Shown here: piece after piece, positions 55,343 to 62,980 of the stretch
Layout of the letters: the number at the start of each line of letters is the position of its first letter
How positions within the stretch are numbered: the stretch's first letter is position 1
From: Tautonia marina
GTDB taxonomy: Bacteria > Planctomycetota > Planctomycetia > Isosphaerales > Isosphaeraceae
Reading direction: 5' to 3'
Assembly: GCF_009177065.1 (NCBI RefSeq)
Contig: NZ_WEZF01000005.1
Coordinates: forward strand, 290,739 to 354,738
DNA: 64,000 nt
Notes under the pieces: generated by a model
Told to the model about the DNA's origin: nothing
The model's database searches: none
The model's input: only the letters and a program-made list of their open reading frames with translations
Program-made: the position numbers and the translations under genes

Positions 55343-56488
55343 TCAGCCGGGGTGGCGACGTTTCCAGGCTTTGAAGGCCCGGCGCTCGCGGCGGTTGGCG
55401 GGCCTGGGGAGGCTCGGGTGGGTGGATCGATCGGCTTGAGCGTCGGCAGCGGCGGAGCCGGAAGGGGATGAAGGCCGGAGCGCGTCGGGTCGGGAGCGGT
55501 CGGGCCGCTTCGGCGGGGGAATCGGTTGTTGCCGCGCCGAGGGACCCGTGACCGGGGCCGGAGCCTGGGGCGACAGCTCGGGCTGGGGAGGTCGGCAAGA
55601 GGTCGGCGCCTCGGGCGGGCAGGGGAGATCGGCGGGGGAGTTCGGCCCGGCCTGGGGAGATGGGGAAGCCGGGACCGGGTCGGCGGGATGCGGCCCCTGG
55701 AGGCGCCGGAGATCGGCCTCGGCCTGGCGGAGGCGGCGGAGGACCTGATTTTCGTAGCGGTCGAGGAGGCGGACGGCGACCGAATCGTCGTTCAATCCGG
55801 CCTGAGCGTCGATCCGGGCGCGCTCGTCGCGGTCGATCAGGTACGAGTCGAGCCGGTGTTGCAGGTCGGTTCGGGTGTCGGCGAGGAGGGAGGCCACCGC
55901 CTGACGCTCGTCGGAACCGGTTCCGACCAATCGAGATCGGGCGTCGTTTCGGTCGGAGGCCGGGACGCCGAGCAGGTCGAGCAGGTGGGACAGATCCGCA
56001 TCGCTCAGGTCGCCGGAGGTGCGGTCGAGGCGGTCGGCGAGGTCGTCCCAGCGGTCGAGGAGCCAGAGGACGCCGTGCCGGCTCTGGAGGAGGGTTGGCT
56101 GGATGACCTCGGGGTGGTCGGCGAGGGACAGACCGAGGTGTTCGACATCGAGGGCGCGGTCATCGTCCCAGGATTCGGCGGCCCGCTGGGCGAGTTCGTC
56201 GCGGAGGGCCACGGCGCGATGGACGCAACCATCGGCCCGGACCGATTCGATGACGATCCGCTCGAACCGCCAGAGCTGGGCGGGGCTGTCGGGGCGATAC
56301 TGCGTGATCCAGTGCCGCTTGCGTTCCTCGATGGCCGCGGTCATCTCGTCGGTGAGGACGACGCCGTGACCGGCCAGGCCGTGCTTCAGGGCGTTGCGGG
56401 CGACCTTGGCTTTTCCGGCCTCGGTCTTCGGGCCGGTCGATTTCTGGGCGTTGCGGCGGTTGGCTTCGATCTGGCGAAGGCTGGGCAT
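55343..56488 (-). CDS. hypothetical protein with NAQKSTGPKT motif, Pro-rich tail
   Basis: A 381-residue protein. The N-terminus reads RQIEANRRNAQKSTGPKTEAGKAKVARNALKHG with an Arg/Lys-rich, DNA- or RNA-binding appearance; this opening recurs in many uncharacterised planctomycete proteins. Residues 60-270 are strongly helical and charged. Residues 280-381 are a low-complexity Pro/Ser/Arg tail. No nuclease or recombinase catalytic motif is seen. It lies immediately left of the integron array and is the only gene in the position where an integrase would be expected; it is not one. Confidence 0.55.
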   Translation of the reverse strand: MPSLRQIEANRRNAQKSTGPKTEAGKAKVARNALKHGLAGHGVVLTDEMTAAIEERKRHWITQYRPDSPAQLWRFERIVIESVRADGCVHRAVALRDELAQRAAESWDDDRALDVEHLGLSLADHPEVIQPTLLQSRHGVLWLLDRWDDLADRLDRTSGDLSDADLSHLLDLLGVPASDRNDARSRLVGTGSDERQAVASLLADTRTDLQHRLDSYLIDRDERARIDAQAGLNDDSVAVRLLDRYENQVLRRLRQAEADLRRLQGPHPADPVPASPSPQAGPNSPADLPCPPEAPTSCRPPQPELSPQAPAPVTGPSARQQPIPPPKRPDRSRPDALRPSSPSGSAAADAQADRSTHPSLPRPANRRERRAFKAWKRRHPG

Positions 56489-56896
56489 GATTGGGAACTC
56501 CGGCTCGGGTGACGTTCACAGGTGCATCACTCGGGACCGCAACGCGATGACCGCGCACGATCTCCGTTGACATTACCATCGTGTCAGAGCCGGTTTTTGG
56601 TCATACGAAATCGCACAATGAACCCGAATTCCTGACCGCCAAGCCTGTTCGGTGTCGAGGGCGTCGACTCGGAACCAGCCGCAAGGACGGGACAGGAGGC
56701 CGACGATCCGGCCGACGTGGCGTCGAGGCGAGTCCGCCGATGCCCCGATGGTCCCACCGTGGAAGCCCGAGAATTTCCTTGCAATCTCCGGCGATTGCCG
56801 AGACATTGACCATGAGACGAGCATTCAGTCGTGTTGTACCACGAATATTCGGACGTCGGTCTGTCGCAAATGCGATGAATCGTACGCCGAAACAAG
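56489..56896. other. intergenic region before the integron array
   Basis: About 400 bases without a supported gene. It ends at the attI-like core. Small palindromes TCGTGTTGTACCACGA (56828-56843) and TCGCAAATGCGA are present. I see no integrase fragment on either strand and no convincing promoter. Confidence 0.5.
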
Positions 56897-56903
56897 GTTA
56901 GGC
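56890..56903 (+). other. candidate integron attI core site
   Basis: AAACAAGGTTAGGC ends in the recombination core GTTAGGC and resembles the class 1 attI1 end AAACAAAGTTAGGC (13 of 14 bases). No hairpin partner (RYYYAAC) precedes it, as expected of attI and unlike attC. The first cassette begins directly after it. Confidence 0.65.
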
Positions 56904-56920
56904 GGCGGAGGCGGTGACGC

Positions 56921-57568
56921 ATGGCGAAGCCGTGGAAGGTCGCGTTGGCCTGCCTCGTCGTCGCCCTCCTCGGCCTGACGTTCCTACTGTTCGACTACGG
57001 CTCCCACTGGGTCGGGCACACCGACTTGCGGGCTGTCTTCGTCGTCACGGATGCAGACAGCGGTCGGCCGGTGCCGTCGGCGGCAATCGAGTTCCGCTCG
57101 GAAGGCGGCGGGTTCTGCGCCGAGGACCGCGAAGCATCGCTCTACTCGCGGCAGGCCGATGCGTCCGGCAAGCTCGTGAGAGAATGGTCCGACTGCATGT
57201 GTTTCGGGACCAAGAGCCTGAGGAAGGACACATTCGCCGTTCACCTCCCTTGGCTCTGGTTTCGAGCCTCGGCGCCCGGCTATGTCGCAAGCGAGTGGGC
57301 CTACCTCGACGGTCAGCCGTATCATCGTGCGCTGAAACGCGGAAAGGGGCTCGCGACCTTGCATGTCAAGCTCTCCCTGCGGCGGACGCCGCCTAACCTC
57401 GCGCTGCAGCGGACCCGGCCCGCCGCGCAGGTTCCTGGTAACATCAAGGCTATCCCTCGGCGGGCCGGTCCGCTGAGCTTGGTCGTTAGGCGGCGTCGGC
57501 AGAATGACTGTCTACGGCCCGGAGTTCTTCTGCGACGGCTTGGCGGTTGGCCTCTTCCTCGGGGCTGA
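56921..57568 (+). CDS. cassette 1: membrane-anchored protein, frame reads through attC1
   Basis: A 215-residue frame. Residues 8-26 form a membrane helix, and LRAVFVVTDADSGRPVPSAAIEF looks like a carboxypeptidase-regulatory-like beta domain facing outside. Native sequence ends at about residue 156; the rest is translated attC1 (PPNLALQRTRPAA) and the start of cassette 2, so the original stop codon seems to be missing. It begins 18 bases after the attI-like core. The function is unknown. Confidence 0.55.
   Translation: MAKPWKVALACLVVALLGLTFLLFDYGSHWVGHTDLRAVFVVTDADSGRPVPSAAIEFRSEGGGFCAEDREASLYSRQADASGKLVREWSDCMCFGTKSLRKDTFAVHLPWLWFRASAPGYVASEWAYLDGQPYHRALKRGKGLATLHVKLSLRRTPPNLALQRTRPAAQVPGNIKAIPRRAGPLSLVVRRRRQNDCLRPGVLLRRLGGWPLPRG
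57391..57491 (+). repeat. attC1
   Basis: The R'' box GCCTAAC is at 57391 and the R' box GTTAGGC at 57485-57491, total 101 bases. Arms GCTGCAGCGGACC and GGTCCGCTGAGC pair with one extrahelical base. Confidence 0.85.
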
Positions 57569-57776
57569 GGGTGCTCGTTCCCCGGGGAGCCATACCTACG
57601 AGCCGTATCGCGGGCCGGGCCACTACGAGATGCAATCGCTCCTTCGCGTCGGCGGTTCGCCACGTTGCTACTACGAGGCCGAGGGCCGTCGCGTATTCTT
57701 CACCGTCGGGAGCTGTCCCGAGTATGGTGTCCTTGAGCTGCGTGACTTCGAGAGTACGCCGCTGGGGACCGCCTAA
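57504..57776 (+). CDS. cassette 2: small soluble protein of unknown function
   Basis: A 90-residue protein with no membrane segment and motifs MTVYGPEFFCDGLAVGLFLG and SPRCYYEAEGRRVFFTVGSCPEYG. The ATG follows the core by 12 bases. Its stop codon TAA is the TAA inside the R'' box of attC2. I do not recognise the family. Confidence 0.55.
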   Translation: MTVYGPEFFCDGLAVGLFLGAEGARSPGSHTYEPYRGPGHYEMQSLLRVGGSPRCYYEAEGRRVFFTVGSCPEYGVLELRDFESTPLGTA

Positions 57777-57871
57777 CCTCGCGCTGCAGCGGACCCGGCC
57801 CGCCGCGGCGGCTTCTTGGTATCATCAAGGCTGTACTCGGCGGGCCGGTCCGCTGAGCTTGGGCGTTAGGC
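57771..57871 (+). repeat. attC2
   Basis: GCCTAAC at 57771 and GTTAGGC at 57865-57871, 101 bases. Arms are identical to attC1; the spacer before the R' box is GG rather than GGT. Confidence 0.85.
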
Positions 57872-57887
57872 GGCGGGGGCTGACACT

Positions 57888-58163
57888 GTGGGCGAGAACT
57901 CCTCGATGGACCGGAAGGACCTTGCGACAGCGGTGCATCTCGCGTCCGCCACCATCTCTTCGGCAATCTTCCTGGCGACGGGGGCGCTCCTGTTCGCCGC
58001 GTGCCTGAATGCCTCCGTCGGAGGGCGAGCCGTCGGCGAGGACAACGAGATTCGCGCCATGGTCTTTGGCTTCATCACACTCATCAACGCGGTCTTGTTC
58101 ACCATCTGGGGCCTGGTCGGGATGCGGAAGGCAATCCGGGGGTACAAGGCCCTGGGCCGATGA
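57888..58163 (+). CDS. cassette 3: small two-helix membrane protein
   Basis: A 91-residue protein with two membrane helices (about 19-39 and 58-80): ATISSAIFLATGALLFAACL and AMVFGFITLINAVLFTIWGLVG. The start is a GTG at 57888; an ATG at 57906 is the alternative. The stop lies 15 bases before attC3. Unknown function. Confidence 0.55.
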   Translation: MGENSSMDRKDLATAVHLASATISSAIFLATGALLFAACLNASVGGRAVGEDNEIRAMVFGFITLINAVLFTIWGLVGMRKAIRGYKALGR

Positions 58164-58178
58164 CCGCGGATCGGTTCC

Positions 58179-58278
58179 GCCTAACCTCGCGCTGCAGCGG
58201 ACCCGGCCCGCCAGGCGGGTTTCTCGTCAGTCGTAACACACCCTCGGCGGGCCGGTCCGCTGAGCTTGGGCGTTAGGC
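58179..58278 (+). repeat. attC3
   Basis: GCCTAAC at 58179 and GTTAGGC at 58272-58278, 100 bases. The centre differs (CCAGGCGGG) but the arms are conserved. Confidence 0.85.
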
Positions 58279-58308
58279 GGAATCGAGCAAACGAAGAGTG
58301 AACCGTAG

Positions 58309-59061
58309 ATGGCTACGTCGGGACTGGACACCACGATCAAGGCCATAGCCGAAGCGTTGCCATACAGGCAAAAGCATATTTTTTTGCTTCGCACTGGGTA
58401 TGGTGATGGTTACTGGTACACAACCGAAGAAGTTGCGCGAATCTTCAAGGTCAGCCCCTCGACAGTTAGCCGTGAATACAATAAAGCCAGAAAGGCAGTT
58501 CTTGAAGAACTTCAGAAGCGGGATTTAGCGGACAACACGCCAAGGATTGACGTCACAGAGGTCGTCGAACAGGCGAAAGAGCTTACTCCATATTTGATCT
58601 CACACTTGAAAGAGCACGCGGAAGATCTGCGTAAAATTCCTTGGCAGATTTTCGAGCATTTGGTTGCTGAATTTTTTGCCAGTTGGGGATACGAAGGCGT
58701 CCAAATTGTCGGCCGAAACTCTGAAACGGCGGCAGACATCATCGCCCTGCAGAAAGTCGATAAATTGGGAATCACCCTCAGGTATTTCGTTGAAGTTAAA
58801 AGGTGGAAAGACAATGTGGGCGTGGAAGTAATTGATCGAGTCATCGGCGCAATTTCCGCAGAAAGGCAGAAGTACGGCTGGCATGTTGGTATGATTGTTA
58901 CAATTGCAGAGTTTTCAGAAATGAAAAAGTACAACAAATCGGAGTTGAGCATGCTGGGGATCGAACTCAAGAATGGAGGAGATGTCCGAGGCTGGCTGAA
59001 TGACTACAAGTTCAATAATAAAGGCTTATGGCTGCCCGACCCACTTATTAAGCAGTCCTAG
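58309..59061 (+). CDS. cassette 4: sigma-region-4-like HTH fused to Mrr-type restriction endonuclease
   Basis: A 250-residue protein. Residues 15-65 resemble sigma-70 region 4 (LPYRQKHIFLLRTGYG, TTEEVARIFKVSPSTVSREYNKAR). Residues 110-215 form an Mrr-type PD-(D/E)xK nuclease: FEHLVAEFFASWGYEG with E116, D143 in AADIIALQ and the E162/K164 pair in YFVEVKRW. Mrr proteins cut methylated or foreign DNA, so a defence role is likely. The gene is clearly more AT-rich than its surroundings, a mark of recent transfer. It stands between intact attC3 and attC4. Confidence 0.85.
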   Translation: MATSGLDTTIKAIAEALPYRQKHIFLLRTGYGDGYWYTTEEVARIFKVSPSTVSREYNKARKAVLEELQKRDLADNTPRIDVTEVVEQAKELTPYLISHLKEHAEDLRKIPWQIFEHLVAEFFASWGYEGVQIVGRNSETAADIIALQKVDKLGITLRYFVEVKRWKDNVGVEVIDRVIGAISAERQKYGWHVGMIVTIAEFSEMKKYNKSELSMLGIELKNGGDVRGWLNDYKFNNKGLWLPDPLIKQS

Positions 59062-59092
59062 CAAGTGCTGGAACGGTCGAGGTGAGAGAAAC

Positions 59093-59191
59093 GCCTAACC
59101 TTGCGCTGCAGCGGACCCGGCCCGCCGCGACGGTTTCTGTTCTGTTCATCGCTCATCGGGCGGCCGGGTCCGCTGAGCTTGGTCGTTAGGC
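59093..59191 (+). repeat. attC4
   Basis: GCCTAAC at 59093 and GTTAGGC at 59185-59191, 99 bases. The inner right arm reads GGCCGGGTCC in place of GGGCCGGTCC. Confidence 0.8.
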
Positions 59192-59208
59192 GGCGGAGGG
59201 GCGGAGCA

Positions 59209-59673
59209 ATGCGGCGAGGCGAGCCGATCAGCGGACGTCATCGCATCCGTCCGGCGTTCACGATCCGCCAGCTGATGGGGCTCGTCGTCTATGCCGCCGT
59301 CGCCTGCGCCTGCGCCGTGCCGGCCGTGCGCCTCTGGGAGTATGGCATCGTCGACCCCTCCTTCCTGGGAGCCCTGGTGCCGCCGGTCATCGCGCTGGGT
59401 TGGGCCGCGACTTCGATGCTCCTCGTCCGCCGCGGCCGCGGGCGAACCCGGCTGGTCGCGTCGCTCCTCCTCTTCGCCGTCTCGGTCGGCCTGATCTGCA
59501 CCCTGCAGGTGCTCCGGCCCCCGGTGGGCGCGGCCCTGGCGGGTCGGCCTGTGCCTGCGGGCGACGCGTGGGGCATCGCCCTCATGGGGGTCGTGCTCAG
59601 CGCCCTGCTCGGCCTCTTCGCCGCGCTCGGCCGCCTGCTCATGCGAACGTCGCGACGCAGCCAGTCCGCCTAA
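59209..59673 (+). CDS. cassette 5: four-helix membrane protein
   Basis: A 154-residue membrane protein with a basic N-terminus and four helices (about 22-39, 50-66, 78-95, 125-147), for example FTIRQLMGLVVYAAVACACAV and LVASLLLFAVSVGLI. The opening RxxFTIRQLMxLV is common in planctomycete membrane proteins. The stop TAA is supplied by the R'' box of attC5. Start chosen at the ATG after GGAGGGGCGGAG; an upstream frame reads through attC4. Confidence 0.6.
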   Translation: MRRGEPISGRHRIRPAFTIRQLMGLVVYAAVACACAVPAVRLWEYGIVDPSFLGALVPPVIALGWAATSMLLVRRGRGRTRLVASLLLFAVSVGLICTLQVLRPPVGAALAGRPVPAGDAWGIALMGVVLSALLGLFAALGRLLMRTSRRSQSA

Positions 59674-59767
59674 CCTCGCGCTGCAGCGGACCCGGCCCGC
59701 CGCGGAGGTTTCTGGTAACATGAAGTTTGTCCTCGGCGGGCCGGTCCGCTGAGCTTGGTCGTTAGGC
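59668..59767 (+). repeat. attC5
   Basis: GCCTAAC at 59668 and GTTAGGC at 59761-59767, 100 bases. Confidence 0.85.
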
Positions 59768-59785
59768 GGCAATCGGGGGAGATCG

Positions 59786-60097
59786 ATGCGTCCTTGTCCG
59801 GCCTGCGGCACTCCGCTCGAAAACAACTCGACGGGATGCCCAAGCTGTGGCCACGCGATTGCCCGCGCCCGAGCGGACATCGCGGCCGCCGGAGCAACCC
59901 CCGAGCCGACATCATCGGAGTCCGAGATCGTCGGTAGGATGTTCCTCCTGCGGGTCGCGATCATCGCGCTCGCGGCATTGGCGGGTGGGGCCGCCGGATT
60001 CCTCTGGGGTGGCCCGCTGCTCGGGATCGTGGGCGCTGCTGTCGCGGGCCTCGGGGTTTTCATAATCACCGGCTTCATGGAGGGGTTCTTGGGCTGA
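59786..60097 (+). CDS. cassette 6: zinc-ribbon small membrane protein
   Basis: A 103-residue protein. An N-terminal zinc ribbon with C4, C7, C18 and C21 (CPACG and CPSCG) is followed by a linker and two membrane helices (about 52-70 and 74-97). The design resembles other zinc-ribbon membrane proteins of unknown function. It starts 18 bases after attC5. Confidence 0.65.
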   Translation: MRPCPACGTPLENNSTGCPSCGHAIARARADIAAAGATPEPTSSESEIVGRMFLLRVAIIALAALAGGAAGFLWGGPLLGIVGAAVAGLGVFIITGFMEGFLG

Positions 60098-60142
60098 GGC
60101 CGGGCGTGTAGGGCGTCGCGACGCATCCTACCCGGATGCGCC

Positions 60143-60242
60143 GCCTAACCTCGCGCTGCAGCGGACCCGGCCCGCCGCGGCGCTCGCCGGTCAATCGTGG
60201 CTTACCCTCGGCGGTCCGGTCCGCTGAGCTTGGTCGTTAGGC
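60143..60242 (+). repeat. attC6
   Basis: GCCTAAC at 60143 and GTTAGGC at 60236-60242, 100 bases. One arm base differs (GGCGGTCCGG). Confidence 0.85.
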
Positions 60243-60354
60243 GGTGGAAGGTTCAATATCCGGTCGATTCTGACGAATAGCCGAGGAACAGTCTTGTTCC
60301 GCGGCGGGGTAACCCACCGCGTTGGCCCGATGGGTGCATGAGGGGAGTGCCGGC

Positions 60355-60615
60355 ATGAAACGAAATCAGATCTTCTTCTCGCTTTGCTTGTTCAATTCCG
60401 CCGTGATGATCGCAGCAATCATGTTCCTGCCTCGGCGAACCGGCTTCGGCTTCAATTACACCAGCGAGTTCGAGGGAGCGATCAAGCACTTCTTCTACTC
60501 GGTCCCGTGGATTGAGGTCTTGGGCATTTCCGTCATCTCGGCGTTGATCACCGCTGCCATTTACCTGTTCGCGGCGGGTGTTCGTGGCAGGAAGCCCGAT
60601 TCGCTTGAGTTCTGA
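60355..60615 (+). CDS. cassette 7: small two-helix membrane protein
   Basis: An 86-residue protein with two membrane helices (about 6-24 and 55-75): IFFSLCLFNSAVMIAAIMFL and VLGISVISALITAAIYLFAAG. The ATG at 60355 was chosen because the first helix begins there. Some 110 bases of non-coding leader separate it from attC6. Unknown function. Confidence 0.55.
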   Translation: MKRNQIFFSLCLFNSAVMIAAIMFLPRRTGFGFNYTSEFEGAIKHFFYSVPWIEVLGISVISALITAAIYLFAAGVRGRKPDSLEF

Positions 60616-60684
60616 GGGTGCGTCAGGTAAGTGTTGCCGGTTAAGGTCGTCATGGCCCGGCCTATCCGACCTCACCGGAATCCC

Positions 60685-60785
60685 GCCTAACCTCGCGCTG
60701 CAGCGGACCCGGCTCGCCGCGGCGCTTCTTGGTCGTTCGGATGGCTTCCCTCGGCGGGCCGGTCCGCTGAGCTTGGTCGTTAGGC
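60685..60785 (+). repeat. attC7
   Basis: GCCTAAC at 60685 and GTTAGGC at 60779-60785, 101 bases. Confidence 0.85.
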
Positions 60786-60819
60786 GGCTCGATTCGACCT
60801 AATAAATAATGGAGACATC

Positions 60820-61296
60820 TTGCGTCGCAAACTGGAATTTGGGGACCTGGATGCTGTGGTCGACGAATGCCGCCGCCTCTTGCGTTCGGGATATACTCGC
60901 CACGGCAACTGGTCGCTCGGACAAATCTGCAATCATATTGGGGCGACAATCGATGCAAGCGTCGACGGGTATCCGGCGTGGTCGGTGGTGCTCGGCTACC
61001 CCCTTCGTCCGTTTCTTCGCGGGTTTCTTTTACCTCGATTGATCCGGGGTGATTCACCCGCTGGGATTCGTACGGCTTCACGTTTTGTGCCCCCTTCCGA
61101 CGTGTGTGACGCCGGTGAGTTCGAGGCTCTGCAGAAAAGCATCACTCGGTTCCGCGAGAGCACTGAGGCACTTATGCCTCATCCCGGTTTTGGTGCAATG
61201 TCGAAGGAATCGTTCGAGAGATTTCACGCCATGCATGCAGCACATCATTTAAGTTTCCTTGGCGATGCGAGAGGTCAAACAACGGGTCCCGGATAA
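60820..61296 (+). CDS. cassette 8: DinB-like/DUF1569 protein
   Basis: A 158-residue helical protein. GHGNWSLGQICNHIG-type spacing (RHGNWSLGQICNHIGATIDAS) and the C-terminal HAMHAAHHLSFLGDA histidine cluster fit the DUF1569 branch of the DinB/YfiT metal-binding fold. Members often act as thiol-dependent transferases or are uncharacterised. The start is a TTG preceded by GGAGA; no better ATG is present. Confidence 0.6.
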   Translation: MRRKLEFGDLDAVVDECRRLLRSGYTRHGNWSLGQICNHIGATIDASVDGYPAWSVVLGYPLRPFLRGFLLPRLIRGDSPAGIRTASRFVPPSDVCDAGEFEALQKSITRFRESTEALMPHPGFGAMSKESFERFHAMHAAHHLSFLGDARGQTTGPG

Positions 61297-61442
61297 GAGT
61301 TCGTTGCCCCGGAGCCGCGAAACGTGGCCGGGAGGCAGTGGTAGCCGTCTTCCGGGTGACTGTGGCGGCCTGCCCGCCGGTGCGTCGGTCCTGTAGAAGG
61401 CACTGGCCGGCGAGGGGGAAGCGATACCCGTTCAGGAAAGCT

Positions 61443-61542
61443 GCCTAACCTCGCACTGCAACGGACCCGGCCCGCCGCGGCGGCTTCCGATAACATCAAG
61501 GTCACCCTCGGCGGGCCGGTCCGCTGAGCTTGGTCGTTAGGC
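61443..61542 (+). repeat. attC8
   Basis: GCCTAAC at 61443 and GTTAGGC at 61536-61542, 100 bases. Two substitutions in the left arm (TCGCACTGCAACGG). Confidence 0.82.
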
Positions 61543-61546
61543 GTCC

Positions 61547-62686
61547 ATGACACACCCACTGAAGTCCCATCCCATGATCTTCCATAGAATCACCCTGATC
61601 GCATTCGCTGCAAGTCTTGTGGCTGTGCTGGCGGCGCGCGAGGTCATCGCGTGCACCGGCATTACCCTCAAAGCCCGGGACGGCGCGGTGGTATACGGCC
61701 GGACGATGGAGTGGGGATCGTTCGATCTCAACTCGCAAGTGGTGATCTACCCCCGCGGGTACAAGTTCACGGCCCACACTCCCGACAAGAAGCCCGGCAT
61801 GGCCTGGCAAGGGCCGTACGGGTTCGTCGGGCTCGACGGACTGGACGCGGAGGTTACCCTTGACGGCATGAACGAAAGGGGGCTCGCCGTCGGCGGGTTC
61901 TACCACCCCGGCTTCGCCGAGTATCAGAAGTACGATCCGGAAAAGGCCGGCCAAAGCATGGGCCCCGGCGATGTCATCGCGTATCTGCTTTCGACCTGTG
62001 CCACGGTCGACGAAGCCCGCGTCGCCATCAGCAAAGTCTACGTTACGCCCGTCATCGCGCCAGTGATCGCCATCCCCCCGCCAGCTCACTTCATCGTCGT
62101 CGAGCCCGGAGGCAAGGCAATCGTCATCGAGTATCTCAAAGGTGAGCTGGTGATCTTCGATGCGCCGCTGGGCGTGATCACCAACTCGCCGAGCTACGAC
62201 TGGCACGAGACCAACCTGCGGAACTACCTGAACCTCTCGGCCGTCGCGCTGCCGAGCAAGAAGCTCGAGGACATGAACTTCGCACCATTGGGCGGCGGAA
62301 GCGGCATGATCGGCCTGCCGGGCGATTTCACGCCGCCCTCGCGGTTCGTTCGTGCCGTGGCGTTCACGCAATCGGCCCGAAAGACCGCGGACGGGCCGGA
62401 GACCGTGTACGAGTTGTTCCGCATCCTCGACAACTTCAACGTCCCGCTCGGCGCGGCCGAGGGCGAAGGCGAGGCCACGACCAGAGGAATGCGCAGCTCC
62501 ACTCTTTGGACGACGGGCTGGGATACCAAGAACAAGGCGCTCTACTACCACACGCAAAACAATCGTCGGGTACGCAAGGTCGATCTCACGGAGCTCAACT
62601 TTGCCGAGGGCCGCGAGAAGATCCGATTCCCGCTCGACAAAGAGAAGGTGCAGGACATCGAAGACGTCACGCCCGCGAGCAAGTGA
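61547..62686 (+). CDS. cassette 9: choloylglycine hydrolase/penicillin V acylase family Ntn-hydrolase, exported
   Basis: A 379-residue enzyme of the linear-amide C-N hydrolase family. A signal peptide ends just before the catalytic Cys (REVIA-CTGITLKA, C36), so cleavage would expose Cys as the N-terminal nucleophile. R52 in YGRTMEW takes the usual Arg position; Glu55 stands where many members have Asp. GVITNSPSYDWHETNLRNYLNLS supplies the oxyanion Asn, and RFVRAVAF the second Arg. Likely substrates are N-acyl amides, such as bile-acid conjugates, penicillin V or acyl-homoserine lactones; which one is unknown. The start lies five bases after attC8 without an obvious ribosome site. Confidence 0.87.
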   Translation: MTHPLKSHPMIFHRITLIAFAASLVAVLAAREVIACTGITLKARDGAVVYGRTMEWGSFDLNSQVVIYPRGYKFTAHTPDKKPGMAWQGPYGFVGLDGLDAEVTLDGMNERGLAVGGFYHPGFAEYQKYDPEKAGQSMGPGDVIAYLLSTCATVDEARVAISKVYVTPVIAPVIAIPPPAHFIVVEPGGKAIVIEYLKGELVIFDAPLGVITNSPSYDWHETNLRNYLNLSAVALPSKKLEDMNFAPLGGGSGMIGLPGDFTPPSRFVRAVAFTQSARKTADGPETVYELFRILDNFNVPLGAAEGEGEATTRGMRSSTLWTTGWDTKNKALYYHTQNNRRVRKVDLTELNFAEGREKIRFPLDKEKVQDIEDVTPASK

Positions 62687-62751
62687 CGGGCGAGTGGCCG
62701 GGGCAAAGAAAGTCTGCGAGTGTGCCCCGGACTTCCAGTGAGATAGCCGCC

Positions 62752-62852
62752 GCCTAACCTCGCGCTACAGCGGACCAGGCCCGCGGCGGCGGTTGCTGGT
62801 CACTCGGACGGTTACTCTCGGCGGGCCGGTCCGCTGAGCCTGGGCGTTCGAC
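62752..62852 (+). repeat. attC9, right box degenerate
   Basis: GCCTAAC at 62752 is intact, but the right box reads GTTCGAC at 62846-62852. Arms carry several changes (GCTACAGCGG, GACCAGG). Confidence 0.7.
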
Positions 62853-62980
62853 GGGTGCCCCGGTTGTCGACTCGGGATTCGCATAAGATCTCAGGTGGTT
62901 GTGTTCTGGCCGAATCAGCCTTCCCCACGCCAGGAGCGCCCTCCCGGTGAGACTCGGCGATCCTCTGATCGGATGGGATT

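Noticed and set aside
56806..56834. possible Pc promoter TTGACC with 17-base spacing
   Set aside because: The hexamer at the -10 position is TCGTGT, which is too far from consensus.
56581..56901. 106-residue plus-strand frame ending in the attI-like core
   Set aside because: Arg/Pro-rich composition, no ribosome site and no family; treated as non-coding leader. Also checked for remnants of intI on the minus strand and found none.
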